The notes: generated by a model from the letters alone, not told the origin. A stretch of DNA of 64,000 bases from an uncultured Oscillospiraceae bacterium (GCA_947632155.1 CANROF010000087.1:1-64000); one strand, 5' to 3'. Numbered from the stretch's first letter, positions 15,234 to 26,000 are shown. Made by a program: numbers and translations.

Positions 15234-17041
15234 TTAGTATAGTACTGCGCCTGGGCGGTCCAGAGGGCGTGGTATTGGCCGGCGGGGTCGGCGAGCAGGT
15301 CCTCGTGGCGGCCGGTTTGGACGATTCGTCCCTCATGGAAGACGGCAATCTTGTCGCAGAAGCGGCAGGAGGCCAGGCGGTGGGAGATATAGACGGCGGT
15401 CTTGTCCCCGGCGATGGCGTTGAAGCGGCTGTAGACCTCGTACTCCGACACCGGGTCCAGGGCGGCGGTGGGCTCGTCCAAGACGATGAAGGGCGCGTCC
15501 TTGTAGAGCGCCCGGGCCAGGGCGATCTTCTGCGCCTCGCCGCCGGAGATCTCCACGCCGTCCCGGTCGAAGTCCTTGTAGAGGGGCGTGTCCAGCCCTT
15601 GGGGCATGGCCGCCTCGCGCCCCTCAAACCCGGCGCGGCGAAGGCAGTCCTCCACCCGCGCCCGGTCGTAATCCGTGGCGGCGGCCACGTTCTGGCCGAG
15701 AGATACGGCGAAGAGCCGGAAGTCCTGGAACACCACGGAGAAGAGGGACATGTACTCGTCGTAGTCGTACTTGCGGATGTCCACGCCGTTGAGCAAAATG
15801 ACGCCCTCCGTGGGGTCGTAGAGGCGGGTCAGGAGCTTGATGAAGGTGGTCTTGCCGGAGCCGTTCATGCCCACCACCGCCAGCTTTTCGCCCACCTTGA
15901 ATTTCAAATCGACATGCCGCAGCGCCCAGGTGTCCGTGTGGGGATATTTGAAGGACACGTCCCGGAACTCAACAAAGTACTCGTTGTCGTCCCGCTTCTC
16001 CACGGTGAGGGTGCCGCGGTACATGTCGTTGGGGATGTCAAAATAAGAAAAATAGCGCTTTAAATACATGTCGTTCACCAGCAGCATCTGCACGGTTGCC
16101 ACAAGGCCGGTGAGGGCGGCGATGAGCAGCGTGATGCAGGACACGTACTGCGCGATGGACCCCACGGACACCCCGCCCCGGAGGGCGGCGAAGATCAGCA
16201 CCATGTAAACACCGAACCGGAGGGCGTAGTCGAAGACGGTCCCGGCGGAGCCCAAGAGGCTCGCGGGGATGTTTGTCCGGGCGACCATAAGGCAGTAGTT
16301 CCGATTAAGCGTGAGGTTGCGCCTCGCCAGGCCCTCCGCCATGCCGTAGAGGCGAATGTCCTTGCCCTGGGAGTACTCCCCTATGAAGGCCCCCAGCTTC
16401 TCCGCCCGGATGTTGTCGTCCACCGCGTATTCAAAGAGCCGCAGATAGAGCCGCTCCTCTCGGGCCTTCAGGAGCGTCCCGGCCAGGACCGTCAAAAGGA
16501 CGCCGCCCACCAGGGCGAGCTTCATCCACCCGGGGATGCTCCCGATGCCGAAAAACGACGCCGTCAGGGCGGCGCTTGCCGCGATTTGGGCCGCCTGGCG
16601 GATGAGCTTCGCCGTACAGTGGCGCAGATGGTAGATGTTGTGGCCCGTCTGAGCCTCCTTTTGTATCCGCTCCCGCAAGAGGGCCGTGTCCCGGTCCTCC
16701 ACGCTTTCGTAGGCCATGTCCATGGTCTTCTCGGCGTAGCGCCAGTCGGAGTTATAGCCCGCCTCCTCGCCGCTCACGTTCATAGACCGGGTGATGGCGG
16801 CAAGGAGCCCGTTCAGCAGGAAAGTGAGCCCCACAGTCAGCGCGGCGTTAAGGGCCAGCGTCCCCGCGGGCCTCCCAGCGGCGATGGCGTCGATGAGCCG
16901 CGCCGAGAAGAAGATGGGCACATAGGGCGTCACGGCGGAGACAAGGGCCTCCAGCATGAAAGACACGGTGTAGACGGGGCTCATCTCATACAGCAGTCGA
17001 ATGCCGCGTCCAAAGATATGGATGTGTTCCGAAAGCTTCAT
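15221..17041 (-). CDS. ABC exporter half-transporter (permease-ATPase fusion), second gene
   Basis: 606-residue fused exporter: six-helix membrane domain (residues 15-330) and nucleotide-binding domain (365-595). The latter has Walker A GMNGSGKTT, a Q-loop, signature ISGGEAQK, Walker B IVLDEPTAALD and the switch His in SHRLA. It probably forms a heterodimer with the upstream gene, which it overlaps by 4 nt. Co-transcription with a LytTR regulator and GHKL kinase suggests regulated export of a peptide or an antimicrobial; the substrate is unknown. The last residues (TNTNP) and stop are taken from the MITE-like repeat. Confidence 0.88.
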   Translation of the reverse strand: MKLSEHIHIFGRGIRLLYEMSPVYTVSFMLEALVSAVTPYVPIFFSARLIDAIAAGRPAGTLALNAALTVGLTFLLNGLLAAITRSMNVSGEEAGYNSDWRYAEKTMDMAYESVEDRDTALLRERIQKEAQTGHNIYHLRHCTAKLIRQAAQIAASAALTASFFGIGSIPGWMKLALVGGVLLTVLAGTLLKAREERLYLRLFEYAVDDNIRAEKLGAFIGEYSQGKDIRLYGMAEGLARRNLTLNRNYCLMVARTNIPASLLGSAGTVFDYALRFGVYMVLIFAALRGGVSVGSIAQYVSCITLLIAALTGLVATVQMLLVNDMYLKRYFSYFDIPNDMYRGTLTVEKRDDNEYFVEFRDVSFKYPHTDTWALRHVDLKFKVGEKLAVVGMNGSGKTTFIKLLTRLYDPTEGVILLNGVDIRKYDYDEYMSLFSVVFQDFRLFAVSLGQNVAAATDYDRARVEDCLRRAGFEGREAAMPQGLDTPLYKDFDRDGVEISGGEAQKIALARALYKDAPFIVLDEPTAALDPVSEYEVYSRFNAIAGDKTAVYISHRLASCRFCDKIAVFHEGRIVQTGRHEDLLADPAGQYHALWTAQAQYYTNTNP

Positions 17042-18882
17042 TCTTCGCTCCCTCCCTTGTAGTCGTCCCTGTACCAGCAGCTCTGAATCTCATAGAGCCT
17101 GCTGTACTCCCCGCCCAGGGCCATAAGCTCGTCGTGTGTTCCCAGCTCCGTGATCTCGCCGTCCTTTAAGAAGACGATCCTGTCGCAAAACCTGGTGGAG
17201 GCCAGGCGGTGGGAGATGAAGAGGGAGGTCTTGCCCGCCGTCATGGCGTTGTACTGGAGGTAGATTTGGTTTTCCGCGATGGGGTCCAGCGCCGCCGTGG
17301 GCTCGTCCAGCACCAAAATGGGCGCGTTTTTGTAAATGGCCCGGGCCAGCATCAGCTTTTGCTTCTCCCCGCCGCTGAGGTCCGTGCCGTCCCTGTCGAG
17401 CTGCTTGTCCAGCACTGTGTCTGAACCCTTCGGCAGGGAGTCCAGCTTATTCCCCAATCCGGCGTCCCGGAGGCACGCCTCCGCCCGCGCCCTGTCGCCG
17501 CCGCCGTCCGTCCGGCCGGTGACAGTCTCAAGGATGGTAAAGGGGCCGGTCCCGGTGTCCTGGAAGACAGGGGCGAAGAGCTTATAGTATTCCTCCAGCC
17601 GAAAATCCCCTGCGGGGACGCCGTTCACCCGAATTTCCCCGGCGGTGGGGACGTAGAGGCCGGTGAGGAGCTTCATCAGGGTGGTCTTCCCGGCCCCATT
17701 GAGGCCCACCAGGGCAATTTTTTCGCCGGGGGCTATGGTGAGGCTCAAATCGTGTATGGTGTCCGCCTCCGCGCCGCTATAGCGGAAGGACACGTGGTCG
17801 AAGACGATCTCCGGGGCCCGGTCCAGGAGGTCCGCGGCGCTTCGCGTCCCCTCCGGGACGTCCTCCGGCAGGTCCAGATACTCCCGGAAATCGCTGACGA
17901 AGAGACTGGCGCTCACCATCGCGTTCCACTCGGAGACGATGCCCCCCACGAAGTCCGCGAAGGAGGACACGGCGGCAAAATAGAGGACGAACTGCTCCGC
18001 CGTCACCTCCCCCCGGAGAGCCCGGGCGATCAGCACCGCGTAGGCCGCCCCGTCCCGCAGGAGAATCACCAGGAGGTCCGCCAGCTTTACGAGAAGCTCA
18101 CGGGTCCGGTCCCTCCCGGTCCACACAAGGTCCCGGTCCAAAAGGTCCCGGTAGAGCGCACGAAACCACCCGGCCATGCCGTAGACCCGGATGTCCTTCC
18201 AGGCGGCGAGATCGGCGGGCTTTGCGCAGACATAGTCGAGCCGGCGGCTCAGGTCCGTCCGGGCGGGGCGGACGGCGTACTGCCATTTCCGGTAAGCCCG
18301 GGCGCACAGGATGTTCACCGCCGGCGCCAGGGTCAGTAAGACCACCAGCCAGGGGCTGACGCCCGAGAGGACCGTGCCCAGGAGCGCGTAGCACAGGATG
18401 TTCTCCGTGAGCTTCAGGGAGCGCCTGGGCACGTCGCTGAGGGGCTGGACGCCGTTCCACATCCAGGTGGACCTCCCGGCGCGCTTCCCCAGGTCCCGCG
18501 TCTCCTTTTTCTCCAGGGTCTGGTAGCGGCACCCCATGGTCTTCCGGTCCAGCTCGGAGCTCCGGAGGGACCGGTAGAATTGCAGGAGGACCCCCAGCAC
18601 CGCCTCGCAGGTGTCCCGCAGGACCGTGGCAATGAGCACCGCCAGCAGAAAAAGCCCCACGGACACAGCCGCGTGCCGGAGGCTCTCCCCCCGCGTCACC
18701 TCGCCCACCACCAAGGCCGGCAGGCGCACCTGGCCCCAGGCGAGGAATACCGCCAGAGGGACCTCCAGCAGCATCACCAGCAGCGACAGCGGCGTCCCGG
18801 AGATCATCCCCCGGAGGCTCCACAGGGCGTTGCTCAGCACCGATTTGTACGGCTTTTTGTTCGAATCCTTTTCGTATTCCAA
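17038..18882 (-). CDS. ABC exporter half-transporter (permease-ATPase fusion), first gene
   Basis: 614-residue partner of the next gene. The membrane domain (residues 25-335) precedes an ATPase domain with Walker A GLNGAGKTT, signature LSGGEKQK, Walker B LVLDEPTAALD and switch SHRLAS. Both ATP sites appear intact, so neither half is an obvious degenerate partner. It lies 104 nt downstream of the sensor kinase in the same direction. No substrate peptide gene is visible nearby. Confidence 0.88.
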   Translation of the reverse strand: MEYEKDSNKKPYKSVLSNALWSLRGMISGTPLSLLVMLLEVPLAVFLAWGQVRLPALVVGEVTRGESLRHAAVSVGLFLLAVLIATVLRDTCEAVLGVLLQFYRSLRSSELDRKTMGCRYQTLEKKETRDLGKRAGRSTWMWNGVQPLSDVPRRSLKLTENILCYALLGTVLSGVSPWLVVLLTLAPAVNILCARAYRKWQYAVRPARTDLSRRLDYVCAKPADLAAWKDIRVYGMAGWFRALYRDLLDRDLVWTGRDRTRELLVKLADLLVILLRDGAAYAVLIARALRGEVTAEQFVLYFAAVSSFADFVGGIVSEWNAMVSASLFVSDFREYLDLPEDVPEGTRSAADLLDRAPEIVFDHVSFRYSGAEADTIHDLSLTIAPGEKIALVGLNGAGKTTLMKLLTGLYVPTAGEIRVNGVPAGDFRLEEYYKLFAPVFQDTGTGPFTILETVTGRTDGGGDRARAEACLRDAGLGNKLDSLPKGSDTVLDKQLDRDGTDLSGGEKQKLMLARAIYKNAPILVLDEPTAALDPIAENQIYLQYNAMTAGKTSLFISHRLASTRFCDRIVFLKDGEITELGTHDELMALGGEYSRLYEIQSCWYRDDYKGGSEE

Positions 18883-18986
18883 GGTCCTTCACCCCTTTCG
18901 CGCCCATCGTAGCACATTCTGCCCCAAAAAAGTCAATTCGCGCACCAACTGTCGCCAGCGGTGCACGAATTGCGTTTTTGCGTGTG

Positions 18987-19637
18987 TCAAGGAAGCGCCG
19001 GGACCAGAAATTCCGAGGTGAAGGCCCCGTCCTCGCTGTTGTATTTGACCCAGCCGCCGTGTTCCTTGATGATGGCCTCCGCCCTCCTGAGGCCGAAGCC
19101 GTGGGCGCCGGATTTGCCGGTGGCAAAGAGCGTCCCGGACTTTTTCAGCTTGGCCCCGGCGGCGTTGAGCATGGAAAAGTAGAGCATCTTCCCCTTCATG
19201 CCCAGAAATAAGCGGATGAATTTATCTCCCTGGGCTGCCCGGCAGGCCTCGATGGCGTTGTCCAAGAGGTTGCCCACGATGATGCTGAGCTCCAGGTCGC
19301 TGACCGTCAGCCCGTCAGGCACGTTGGCCTTCACCGTGACGGCCACGCCCTCGCTTTTCGCCTGGGCGATCTTGGCGGAGAGGATGGCGTCCAGGGAGAC
19401 GTTGCCGGTCTTGAGCAGGGTGTCCACGTTCATGAGGTGCTTGTCCAGCTCAAGGACGTATTCCCGGGCCCGCTCCGTGTCCCCGGCGTCCAGATAGCTT
19501 TTCAGCGTCTGCAAATGGTTGTGGAAGTCGTGCTTGTAGCCCCGCATCTCCCGGTGGATGCTCCGCACTTCCTCAAGATGCTGTTTTGACTGCTCCGTTT
19601 GGTACTCCACCAGCTTCAAATATGTCCTCTTTAACAT
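18987..19637 (-). CDS. GHKL-type sensor kinase lacking a membrane domain
   Basis: 216-residue kinase core of the AgrC/VirS type. A coiled N-terminus leads to the dimerisation/phospho-acceptor helix KHDFHNHLQTLKSYL. The ATPase domain has the N-box NLLDNAIEA and a G-box HGFGLRRAE. The usual five-to-seven-helix membrane sensor is absent, so input must come from another protein or the cytoplasm. It starts 1 nt after the response regulator stop. The family pairs such kinases with LytTR regulators. Confidence 0.85.
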   Translation of the reverse strand: MLKRTYLKLVEYQTEQSKQHLEEVRSIHREMRGYKHDFHNHLQTLKSYLDAGDTERAREYVLELDKHLMNVDTLLKTGNVSLDAILSAKIAQAKSEGVAVTVKANVPDGLTVSDLELSIIVGNLLDNAIEACRAAQGDKFIRLFLGMKGKMLYFSMLNAAGAKLKKSGTLFATGKSGAHGFGLRRAEAIIKEHGGWVKYNSEDGAFTSEFLVPALP

Positions 19638-19638
19638 C

Positions 19639-20340
19639 TCAATTCCTCTCTATGAACGCCCGGTTTATCTCATCGTACTTTCCCCGGGCCAGGGGGACCT
19701 CCGCGCCGCCGGAGAGCGTCACCGATGTCCGGGAGATGCGCTCCACGGCCCGGAGATTGACGATGTAGGAGCGGTGAGCGCGGAAAAAGTCGCCGGAAAG
19801 CCGCTCCCCGAAGGCGGTGATGCTCTCCCGGAGCCTCAATACATCCGACCGGGTGTGAATCTCGATGGTGTGGGCGAAGGCCTCCACGTAGAGAATGTCC
19901 GCCTCAAGGAGCTTCACCGTCCCGCCCTCCACGGTTACGACCACCGACGGCGGCTCCGCCGCCAGCCTCCTTGAGGCGCGGTCCAGCACCTCAAAGAGCT
20001 TTTCCTCCGACACCGGCTTTACGAGGTAGTGCAGCGCGTCCACGTCGTACCCCTCGGCGATGAACTCAAAGTGGGAGGTGATGAAGACGATCTCCGCCCG
20101 GCAGCCCCGGGCCCGCAGGCGCCGGGCGAGCTCGATGCCGGACATGTCCCGCATCTCCACGTCCAAAAGGAGGATGTCGTAGTCCCGGTTTCGGTCGTAT
20201 TCAAAGAGAAAGCTCTCCGCCGAGGGAAATTCCGACACCTGAACTATGTGCCCCGCCGCGTCAGCCCACCGGCGCGCCATGCCGGAAACGACCTCCCGGT
20301 CCCGTCCGGCGTCGTCGCAGACCGCGATCGCGTGTTCCAC
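19639..20340 (-). CDS. LytTR-family response regulator (first gene of the ABC operon)
   Basis: 233-residue regulator with receiver domain (acidic CDD at the start, phospho-Asp in ILLLDVEM, Lys in LVKPVS) and a C-terminal LytTR DNA-binding domain (FFRAHRSYIVNL). GTG 20340 is preferred: the ATG 15 nt upstream begins inside the GGGAGGTGAGG ribosome site. It heads the operon regulator-kinase-ABC-ABC and has a consensus promoter. Confidence 0.88.
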   Translation of the reverse strand: MEHAIAVCDDAGRDREVVSGMARRWADAAGHIVQVSEFPSAESFLFEYDRNRDYDILLLDVEMRDMSGIELARRLRARGCRAEIVFITSHFEFIAEGYDVDALHYLVKPVSEEKLFEVLDRASRRLAAEPPSVVVTVEGGTVKLLEADILYVEAFAHTIEIHTRSDVLRLRESITAFGERLSGDFFRAHRSYIVNLRAVERISRTSVTLSGGAEVPLARGKYDEINRAFIERN

Positions 20341-20369
20341 CGCCTCACCTCCCATAGTATAATACAGGT

Positions 20370-20398
20370 ATCATAATCCGCCCCGCGCCGTTTGTCAA
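20370..20398 (-). promoter_or_regulatory. promoter of the LytTR-kinase-ABC operon
   Basis: Minus-strand TTGACA (20398-20393), 17-bp spacer, TATGAT (20375-20370), 30 nt before the GTG start. Confidence 0.8.
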
Positions 20399-20429
20399 CG
20401 AGCTCCGCGCGCAAGGGGGGAGAGAAAAT

Positions 20430-20700
20430 TATCGCGGCGGGCACGAGCCCGCCGCGATTCAGCCTGTCGAAAAAGCCCTGACGGGCTTTTCCGACAAGGG
20501 GAACGTGCGGGAAATTTTCGCTGAATTTTGCGAAATTCAGCGAAAACTTCCCTGCTGTCGCCCTGCGCGCCGCCTACGGCGGCACTTGGGCGACAAAAGG
20601 GATTTTTTCCAAGGCACATGTCCTTGGAAAAAATATTGAATTTGAGTTTTTTGACAAACTGTATCGCCGCGGCCCATGAGGCCGCGGCGATTGCGTTTAT
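20430..20700. repeat. array of five consecutive hairpins, noncoding
   Basis: About 270 bp without a gene holds back-to-back palindromes: ATCGCGGCGGGC stem (20,434-20,461), a TGTCG-AAAAAGCCC stem (20,465-20,500), a TTTTCGCTGAATTT stem (20,515-20,552), a GTCGCCC stem (20,557-20,596) and a perfect TTTTTTCCAAGG stem (20,605-20,636). A sixth, GCCGCGGCC, closes at 20,660-20,694. The CCAAGG stem with its CATGTCC loop recurs between atpG and atpD. Confidence 0.7.
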
Positions 20701-20720
20701 TCGGTTTCCGGGGCGGGGCA

Positions 20721-21752
20721 TCAATAGAAGTACTTGGCGTTATAATTCTTGCCGTCGCCGATGTACTTCATGATGGTTTCGCTCTGCTTGCCGGAGGAGG
20801 CGAAGGTGGGGTCCATCCGCTGCCAGGCCTCGCCGTTGAAGTATACGGCGCCCTCGATCCAGCCGTCGGCCTCGGACCAGACGCTGATCCACGCGTGATA
20901 GGCGGTGCCGGCGTAGCCCACCACCAGCTTGCAGGGGACGTTCTGGCTGCGGAGCATCCCGGTCATCAGGGCCGCGTAGTCGAAGCAGATGCCCTTTTTC
21001 TTCGCCAGCACGTCGTCCAGCACCGGCAGGTATCCGCTCTTGACGGAGGCGGCCAGCTCCTTGTCGTAGGTCAGGTTGTTGACCACGAAGGTATAGACGG
21101 CCTCCACCTTTTCAAGGGGCGTCTCCAGGCCCTGGCACAGCTCCACGGCCTTGTTTATGGCCTCCGGCGCGGCCTCAAAGTCCACGTACTGGTTGGAGTG
21201 GAGGAAGGGCCCGAACTCGTCGGTGAGCGTCACGTCGGTGCTCAGGGACAGGACGCCGGAGTATTTGTTGTCGGTGACGTTCTGGTAGATGCCGATCTGG
21301 TACTTGCCGTTGCCGTCGGACAGGGGCAGGGAATACCAGGTCTGGGGGGCGAGGTTGTACTGGTACTGGGTGGTGGGGCCCTTGACCACGGCCTTCAGGC
21401 GCTTCTCACTGGCCTCGGTGAATTGGACCATGACGTAGCCGTCGGAGATATTGGAGTAGTCGATGACGGCCTTGCCGTTTTTCTTCTCGCTGGTGCCGGG
21501 ATGGGAGACGGCCATGTAGTCGGGCAGCGCCGGGACGTCCGCCATGGCCACGGCCTCCGGCAGGAGCTCCACCAGCTCCCCGTCCTCGGTGAGGAAAGCG
21601 GCGTCGGTGAAGCCGGCCTCCTGAAGCTCCTGGGTGGTGCCGGTCCCGAATTCATCACTGGGGAAATTTTCTGCCGGGGCGGCGGCGCAGCCGGCCAGAA
21701 GAAGCATGGCCAGCCCCAGCGGGAGCACGCGTCCGAGATCCATTTTACGCAT
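20721..21752 (-). CDS. transglutaminase-like domain lipoprotein
   Basis: 343-residue secreted lipoprotein with lipobox LLAGC (Cys near 22). The C-terminal transglutaminase/protease-like domain has the catalytic triad in order: Cys in KKGICFDYAAL, His in AYHAWISVW and Asp in RMDPTFAS. The N-terminal 190 residues are a beta-rich region without a family I recognise. It probably acts on cell-surface proteins or peptides. ATG 21752 follows AAAGGAG; a GTG inside that site is not used. It lies downstream of a LytTR regulator on the same strand but 124 nt away. Confidence 0.85.
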   Translation of the reverse strand: MRKMDLGRVLPLGLAMLLLAGCAAAPAENFPSDEFGTGTTQELQEAGFTDAAFLTEDGELVELLPEAVAMADVPALPDYMAVSHPGTSEKKNGKAVIDYSNISDGYVMVQFTEASEKRLKAVVKGPTTQYQYNLAPQTWYSLPLSDGNGKYQIGIYQNVTDNKYSGVLSLSTDVTLTDEFGPFLHSNQYVDFEAAPEAINKAVELCQGLETPLEKVEAVYTFVVNNLTYDKELAASVKSGYLPVLDDVLAKKKGICFDYAALMTGMLRSQNVPCKLVVGYAGTAYHAWISVWSEADGWIEGAVYFNGEAWQRMDPTFASSGKQSETIMKYIGDGKNYNAKYFY

Positions 21753-21876
21753 TGAAAACACTCCTTTGCCAAAAGCCTGCCCGGGAGGGCACAGGCCGGG
21801 TACTATTGGTTACCAATATAACACAAATGGGCGAAAGATTCAACAGATTCGGAAAATGACGCTTTTTTCGGTGAAA

Positions 21877-22596
21877 TCAGCGGCCGCCGGCGTTCTGCTT
21901 CTCCGCGGCGTAGGCGAGATACGCCTCCCTCACGGCCTTGAGGCCCCTCTGGCGGATGAGGACCTGGTCGCCGGAGTCCAGCTCGAAGGCCCTGTCCACC
22001 CGGCGCACCCGGTCCATATTCACAAGGTAGCTCTGGTGGCAGCGCAGAAAGCGCGGGTCGTCCAGCTCCTTTTCGATGTCGTCCAGGCGCTTGTATACGG
22101 TGTAGTCCACGCCCCCGCGACAGTGGAGGAAGCACCGGGAGTTGCTGCTCTCTATATAGAGGATGTCGTTCAGCGGCACGTGGAGCACACTGGAGCGCTG
22201 GCGGACGGAGTAGGTGTCCTCGCTGTAGCCGCGCAGTATCCGCTCCACCACCCGGCGGAGCTTTTCGGGGCTTATGGGCTTCAATATGTACCCGGCGGCG
22301 GTGACGTCGTAGCTGTCCACGGCGAATTCGGGGGTGGCGGTGAGGAACACGATGTCGCCGGTCCAGCCCAGCTCCCGGAGCCGGTGGGCGATGTCGATGC
22401 CCAGGTGGTCGGTCATGTAGATGTCGAGAAACGCGATGTCGTACCACATGCCCTCCTCGATGTCGCAGTAGAGGTTGATGCCGCTGTCATAGGTCACGAT
22501 CTTCGGCCGGAGAGGGCTCCCCTCAAAAACGGCGCCCAGGAGCTCGCAGATAATATCCCGGTCCAGCTCGCAGTCGTCGCAAACGGCGATACGCAT
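21877..22596 (-). CDS. LytTR-family response regulator
   Basis: 239-residue regulator with receiver domain (CDDCELD; phospho-Asp in AFLDIYM; Lys in ILKPIS) and LytTR DNA-binding domain (FLRCHQSYLVNMDRV). No partner kinase lies beside it. It is divergent from the giant surface-protein gene across a 480-bp AT-rich spacer, so that gene and the transglutaminase-like lipoprotein are plausible targets. A GGGAGGGG ribosome site precedes the ATG. Confidence 0.9.
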   Translation of the reverse strand: MRIAVCDDCELDRDIICELLGAVFEGSPLRPKIVTYDSGINLYCDIEEGMWYDIAFLDIYMTDHLGIDIAHRLRELGWTGDIVFLTATPEFAVDSYDVTAAGYILKPISPEKLRRVVERILRGYSEDTYSVRQRSSVLHVPLNDILYIESSNSRCFLHCRGGVDYTVYKRLDDIEKELDDPRFLRCHQSYLVNMDRVRRVDRAFELDSGDQVLIRQRGLKAVREAYLAYAAEKQNAGGR

Positions 22597-23078
22597 GGTG
22601 ATTCCCCTCCCTTAAAATGGCTCTACTTTCTATTTTAACAGATTTGCGGCCCAAAAAATGTTAAATAATACTTAAAATTTTGATATAATATTATAACATA
22701 ATCCGCCGGGAAATTTCAATAAAATGTTAAACTGCGAATTAATAAAAATATTGAATTATTTGCGCCAAAAACCGCTAAAATTACCGCAAAAAGCCAACTT
22801 TATAAAATTAAAAAGGATAGAGGCGATCGTAATAAGGGACTGGAAATTTTTAATAAATTTTTAAAATAATATTGAAAATCTCCGAAGCATGCTGTACAAT
22901 AGAAACAAATTGTGAACCAGCGCGGGGAAAATGTTAAAATTCATTTAAAAACTCGCCGAATTCATCGCCTGTGCGCGGGAGCGCCGAAAAGGTGTTAGAG
23001 TAAGGCCATGAGGAAACCCCGCGCCGGGAAAATGGGGAAACACAAATTTTGGGCTATGTTTGTAAAGGAGAATGTGCT
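22597..23078. promoter_or_regulatory. AT-rich divergent regulatory region
   Basis: About 480 bp without a gene, much more AT-rich than its surroundings. AAATGTTAAA occurs three times (22,656; 22,722; 22,929), resembling LytTR-type half sites, which often contain GTT cores. The surface-protein promoter is at 22,872. Confidence 0.5.
22872..22900 (+). promoter_or_regulatory. promoter of the surface-protein gene
   Basis: TTGAAA (22872-22877), 17-bp spacer, TACAAT (22895-22900). It predicts a leader of about 170 nt before the start codon. Confidence 0.75.
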
Positions 23079-26000
23079 ATGAAGGTACGTAAAAATCTCA
23101 GAAGACTGTTGGCGGTGGTGCTGGCGTTGAGCATGACGATGAGCCTTCTCACCGTCACCGCCTTCGCGGACGAGGAAATTCCTGTCTGCGGCAAGGAGGA
23201 GCATGTCCACACGCAGGAATGCTATGAAAAGGCGCTCGTCTGCGGCCTCGAGGAGCCGGAACCCGATCCCGAGCCTGAGCCTGAGCCGGAACCCGATCCC
23301 GAGCCCGAGCCGGAGCCCGAGCCCCTGCCCCAGATAATGCCCGGCTTCTTCGAAATGCCCGGCATCGGGGAGCCCCGGGAGCCCGCGGCTGATGCGCCCG
23401 AGACTGACGCACCCGAGACTGACGCGCCCGAGACTGACGAGCCCGGGAGCGAGGACACCCCCGCCGGGGACGTCCCCCTGACCGGCGCCCCCGCCGTCAC
23501 CGTCCCCGACGAGATCGACCCCGGCATGTCCGTTGACCCCGGGGACGCCCCTGACGCCGGCGAACCCGAGGCCGGCGAGTCCGGGCCCACCGGGCCCGAG
23601 GCCCAGCCCCATTTCCACGGCGACGGCTGCTATGAGCTCCGCCTTGTGTGCGGCAAAGAGGAGCACACCCACACCCAGAAGTGCTTCAGGAGCCTGGAGC
23701 TCGCCTCCCCCGCCGACGAGATTCAAAACGACGGGATCATGACGATAGCGGCGGGCGGACTGCCGACAAGGGGAGACTTGGCGGCGGACGAGTACGATCT
23801 TGGCGGCGGGACCGTGCCCCTTGAGGGCCCCCTTAAAATCAGAAACGGTACTGTCACGATCAAAAACGGCACCGTCAACGCTCAAGGCAATGGCAGCGCG
23901 ATTATTGTCTTTGGAGGCACGCTTGTACTGGAGAATGTGACCGTTACCGGCGGGACGGGAACAAAAATCTGGAGAAACGGCACCACAACAGAAGGCAACA
24001 AAGTATATGGAAATTATTATGTCGGTGATGAAAAGGAGTTTATTAAAGATTATTGGAATATAAACGGCTTTGGCAGCGCCATAGGTGATTATGTTGCTGG
24101 AAATAAGGACGCCACCACTACTTACGGCGGAGGTATTCTGGTAGTCAACAGCGGCAAGCTTGAAATCAAAGGGAACAGCAGTATCGAAAATAACACCGCC
24201 AACATGGGCGGCGGAATATGCTCCTTTATTTCTTCGACCGTAAACGTATACGGCGGCGTTATCTGCGGCAATACCGCTGACATCTATGGCGGCGGCGGTA
24301 TGTGGCTTGGTGGAAAGAATAATAGGATTTACCCGACGGACGGGGACATATATATTTGTAACAATACTACCGAAACACTGGTTGATTTGGGTGGAGGCGG
24401 CGTATTCCAGACCAATAATGGTACTTTATCCATTCAAAACGCCGTCATTTATGACAACACTGCTTACGGGTTGGGCGGCGGCATCGGCGGCTGTCTGCAC
24501 GGTTCAGTGAGCGTTGTCAACCCGGACACCGCGGCAATTTACGGAAACACCGCTACGGGTGAGCATAGACTTTCCGATACCAAAAATGGCGGCACCGACC
24601 GAAGCGGCAGCTTTGTCGATTGGAGCAGTCTTATTGGACACGCAGACGACTATTTTGTCGCCGGATGGAGCCGCCTCGGCCCCGAGACGTTGGGCGGCGG
24701 ATACGCCAACTGGGTTGGCCGCGCTATTGACAGCAAGGGCGCCGCCGCGCGTGAAGTAAACGGTGGCATGATCGAGGTCTTGGACGGCCTTTTGGGGCTG
24801 AGCGTGTTGAACGACGACGAAGTCGAGGCCGCCGCTAACGCCAACAACGCGAAAAAAACTTACATTTATGACAACGTTTCTTACATGCATGGCGGCGGCA
24901 TAGGAACTAACGGCATGCTGATTTTCGGCATTGAGGATGAGAGACAGCTCTGGTCCGACAATTCCCTCACGATCAAAGCCGGCAAAATGGTGGAAGTCCC
25001 TGTACTTGACGAGGATGCTCATGTCAACGAGTCCCCCGAGGGCTATACCTTTGAGCTCGTTAAGGATGAAAGGGTGATTGCCACCGCCAAGAGCGACGCG
25101 CAAGGCAACATTATATTCCCCAACCTTCCCACCACCGCTCTTTTCGGTAAAGGAAACGCACAAAGCCTTAACGTAACGCTGTTCCTGCGGGAAAAAGCGG
25201 GCGATGAATTGTCCATGGAGTATGACGGCTCCAAAAAAACGATCCAAATCACTGGCTCCCGGAATACATGGGAGGAAAACTCGACTTTCGGACCCAATAC
25301 CGCAGAAGAGGGCCAACCTTACAAAGGAAAATTTGAGCTTAAGATTTATCACATTACCGATACGGTCAACACCGTGACTGTAAACGGGGAACCCACTGAG
25401 TTTGCGGATAATACCATCACTCTTCCGGAAAACACTTTTGTCAACCGCTATCTGACCGGCGGCCTGAAAATAAAGAAAGAGATCACCGGCGCTGCTCCCG
25501 GCCTTTATGAGGATAAGGAATTCCATTTCACCGTCGTCGGCCCGGACGGCTTCACCAAGAGCGTCACTGTCACTGGCGCTGGAGAGGCGGACATCAGCGG
25601 CCTGCCTATCGGCGACTATACGATTACCGAAACCGGCGACACGTCGATCGAGGGCTTTAACTGGCTCAGCTCCAGCGTCTCCTCCGGCAGCGTCACTGTG
25701 ACGAACGGGCAGACCGCGGAGTTTACCGCTGTCAACAACTACAAGCTGAAAGAGATCGACCTCTCCATCCGGAAGCTTCTGGAGCTTAATTCCGCCGCTG
25801 ACGGGGACAACGTGGCGGAGAAGTATCTGGACCATAGGTTCACGTTCTCCCTCTACGGCACGGACATCAACGGCAATAAGGTCACCTGGGCCGGCGTTCG
25901 GCTGCGAGCGGGGGAGCTGGGAGTGTTCGCGGGCGTCCCCGCCGGGACCTACACCATCATCGAGAGCGATTACGAGATCCCCGATTTTGCCTACCAGGGC

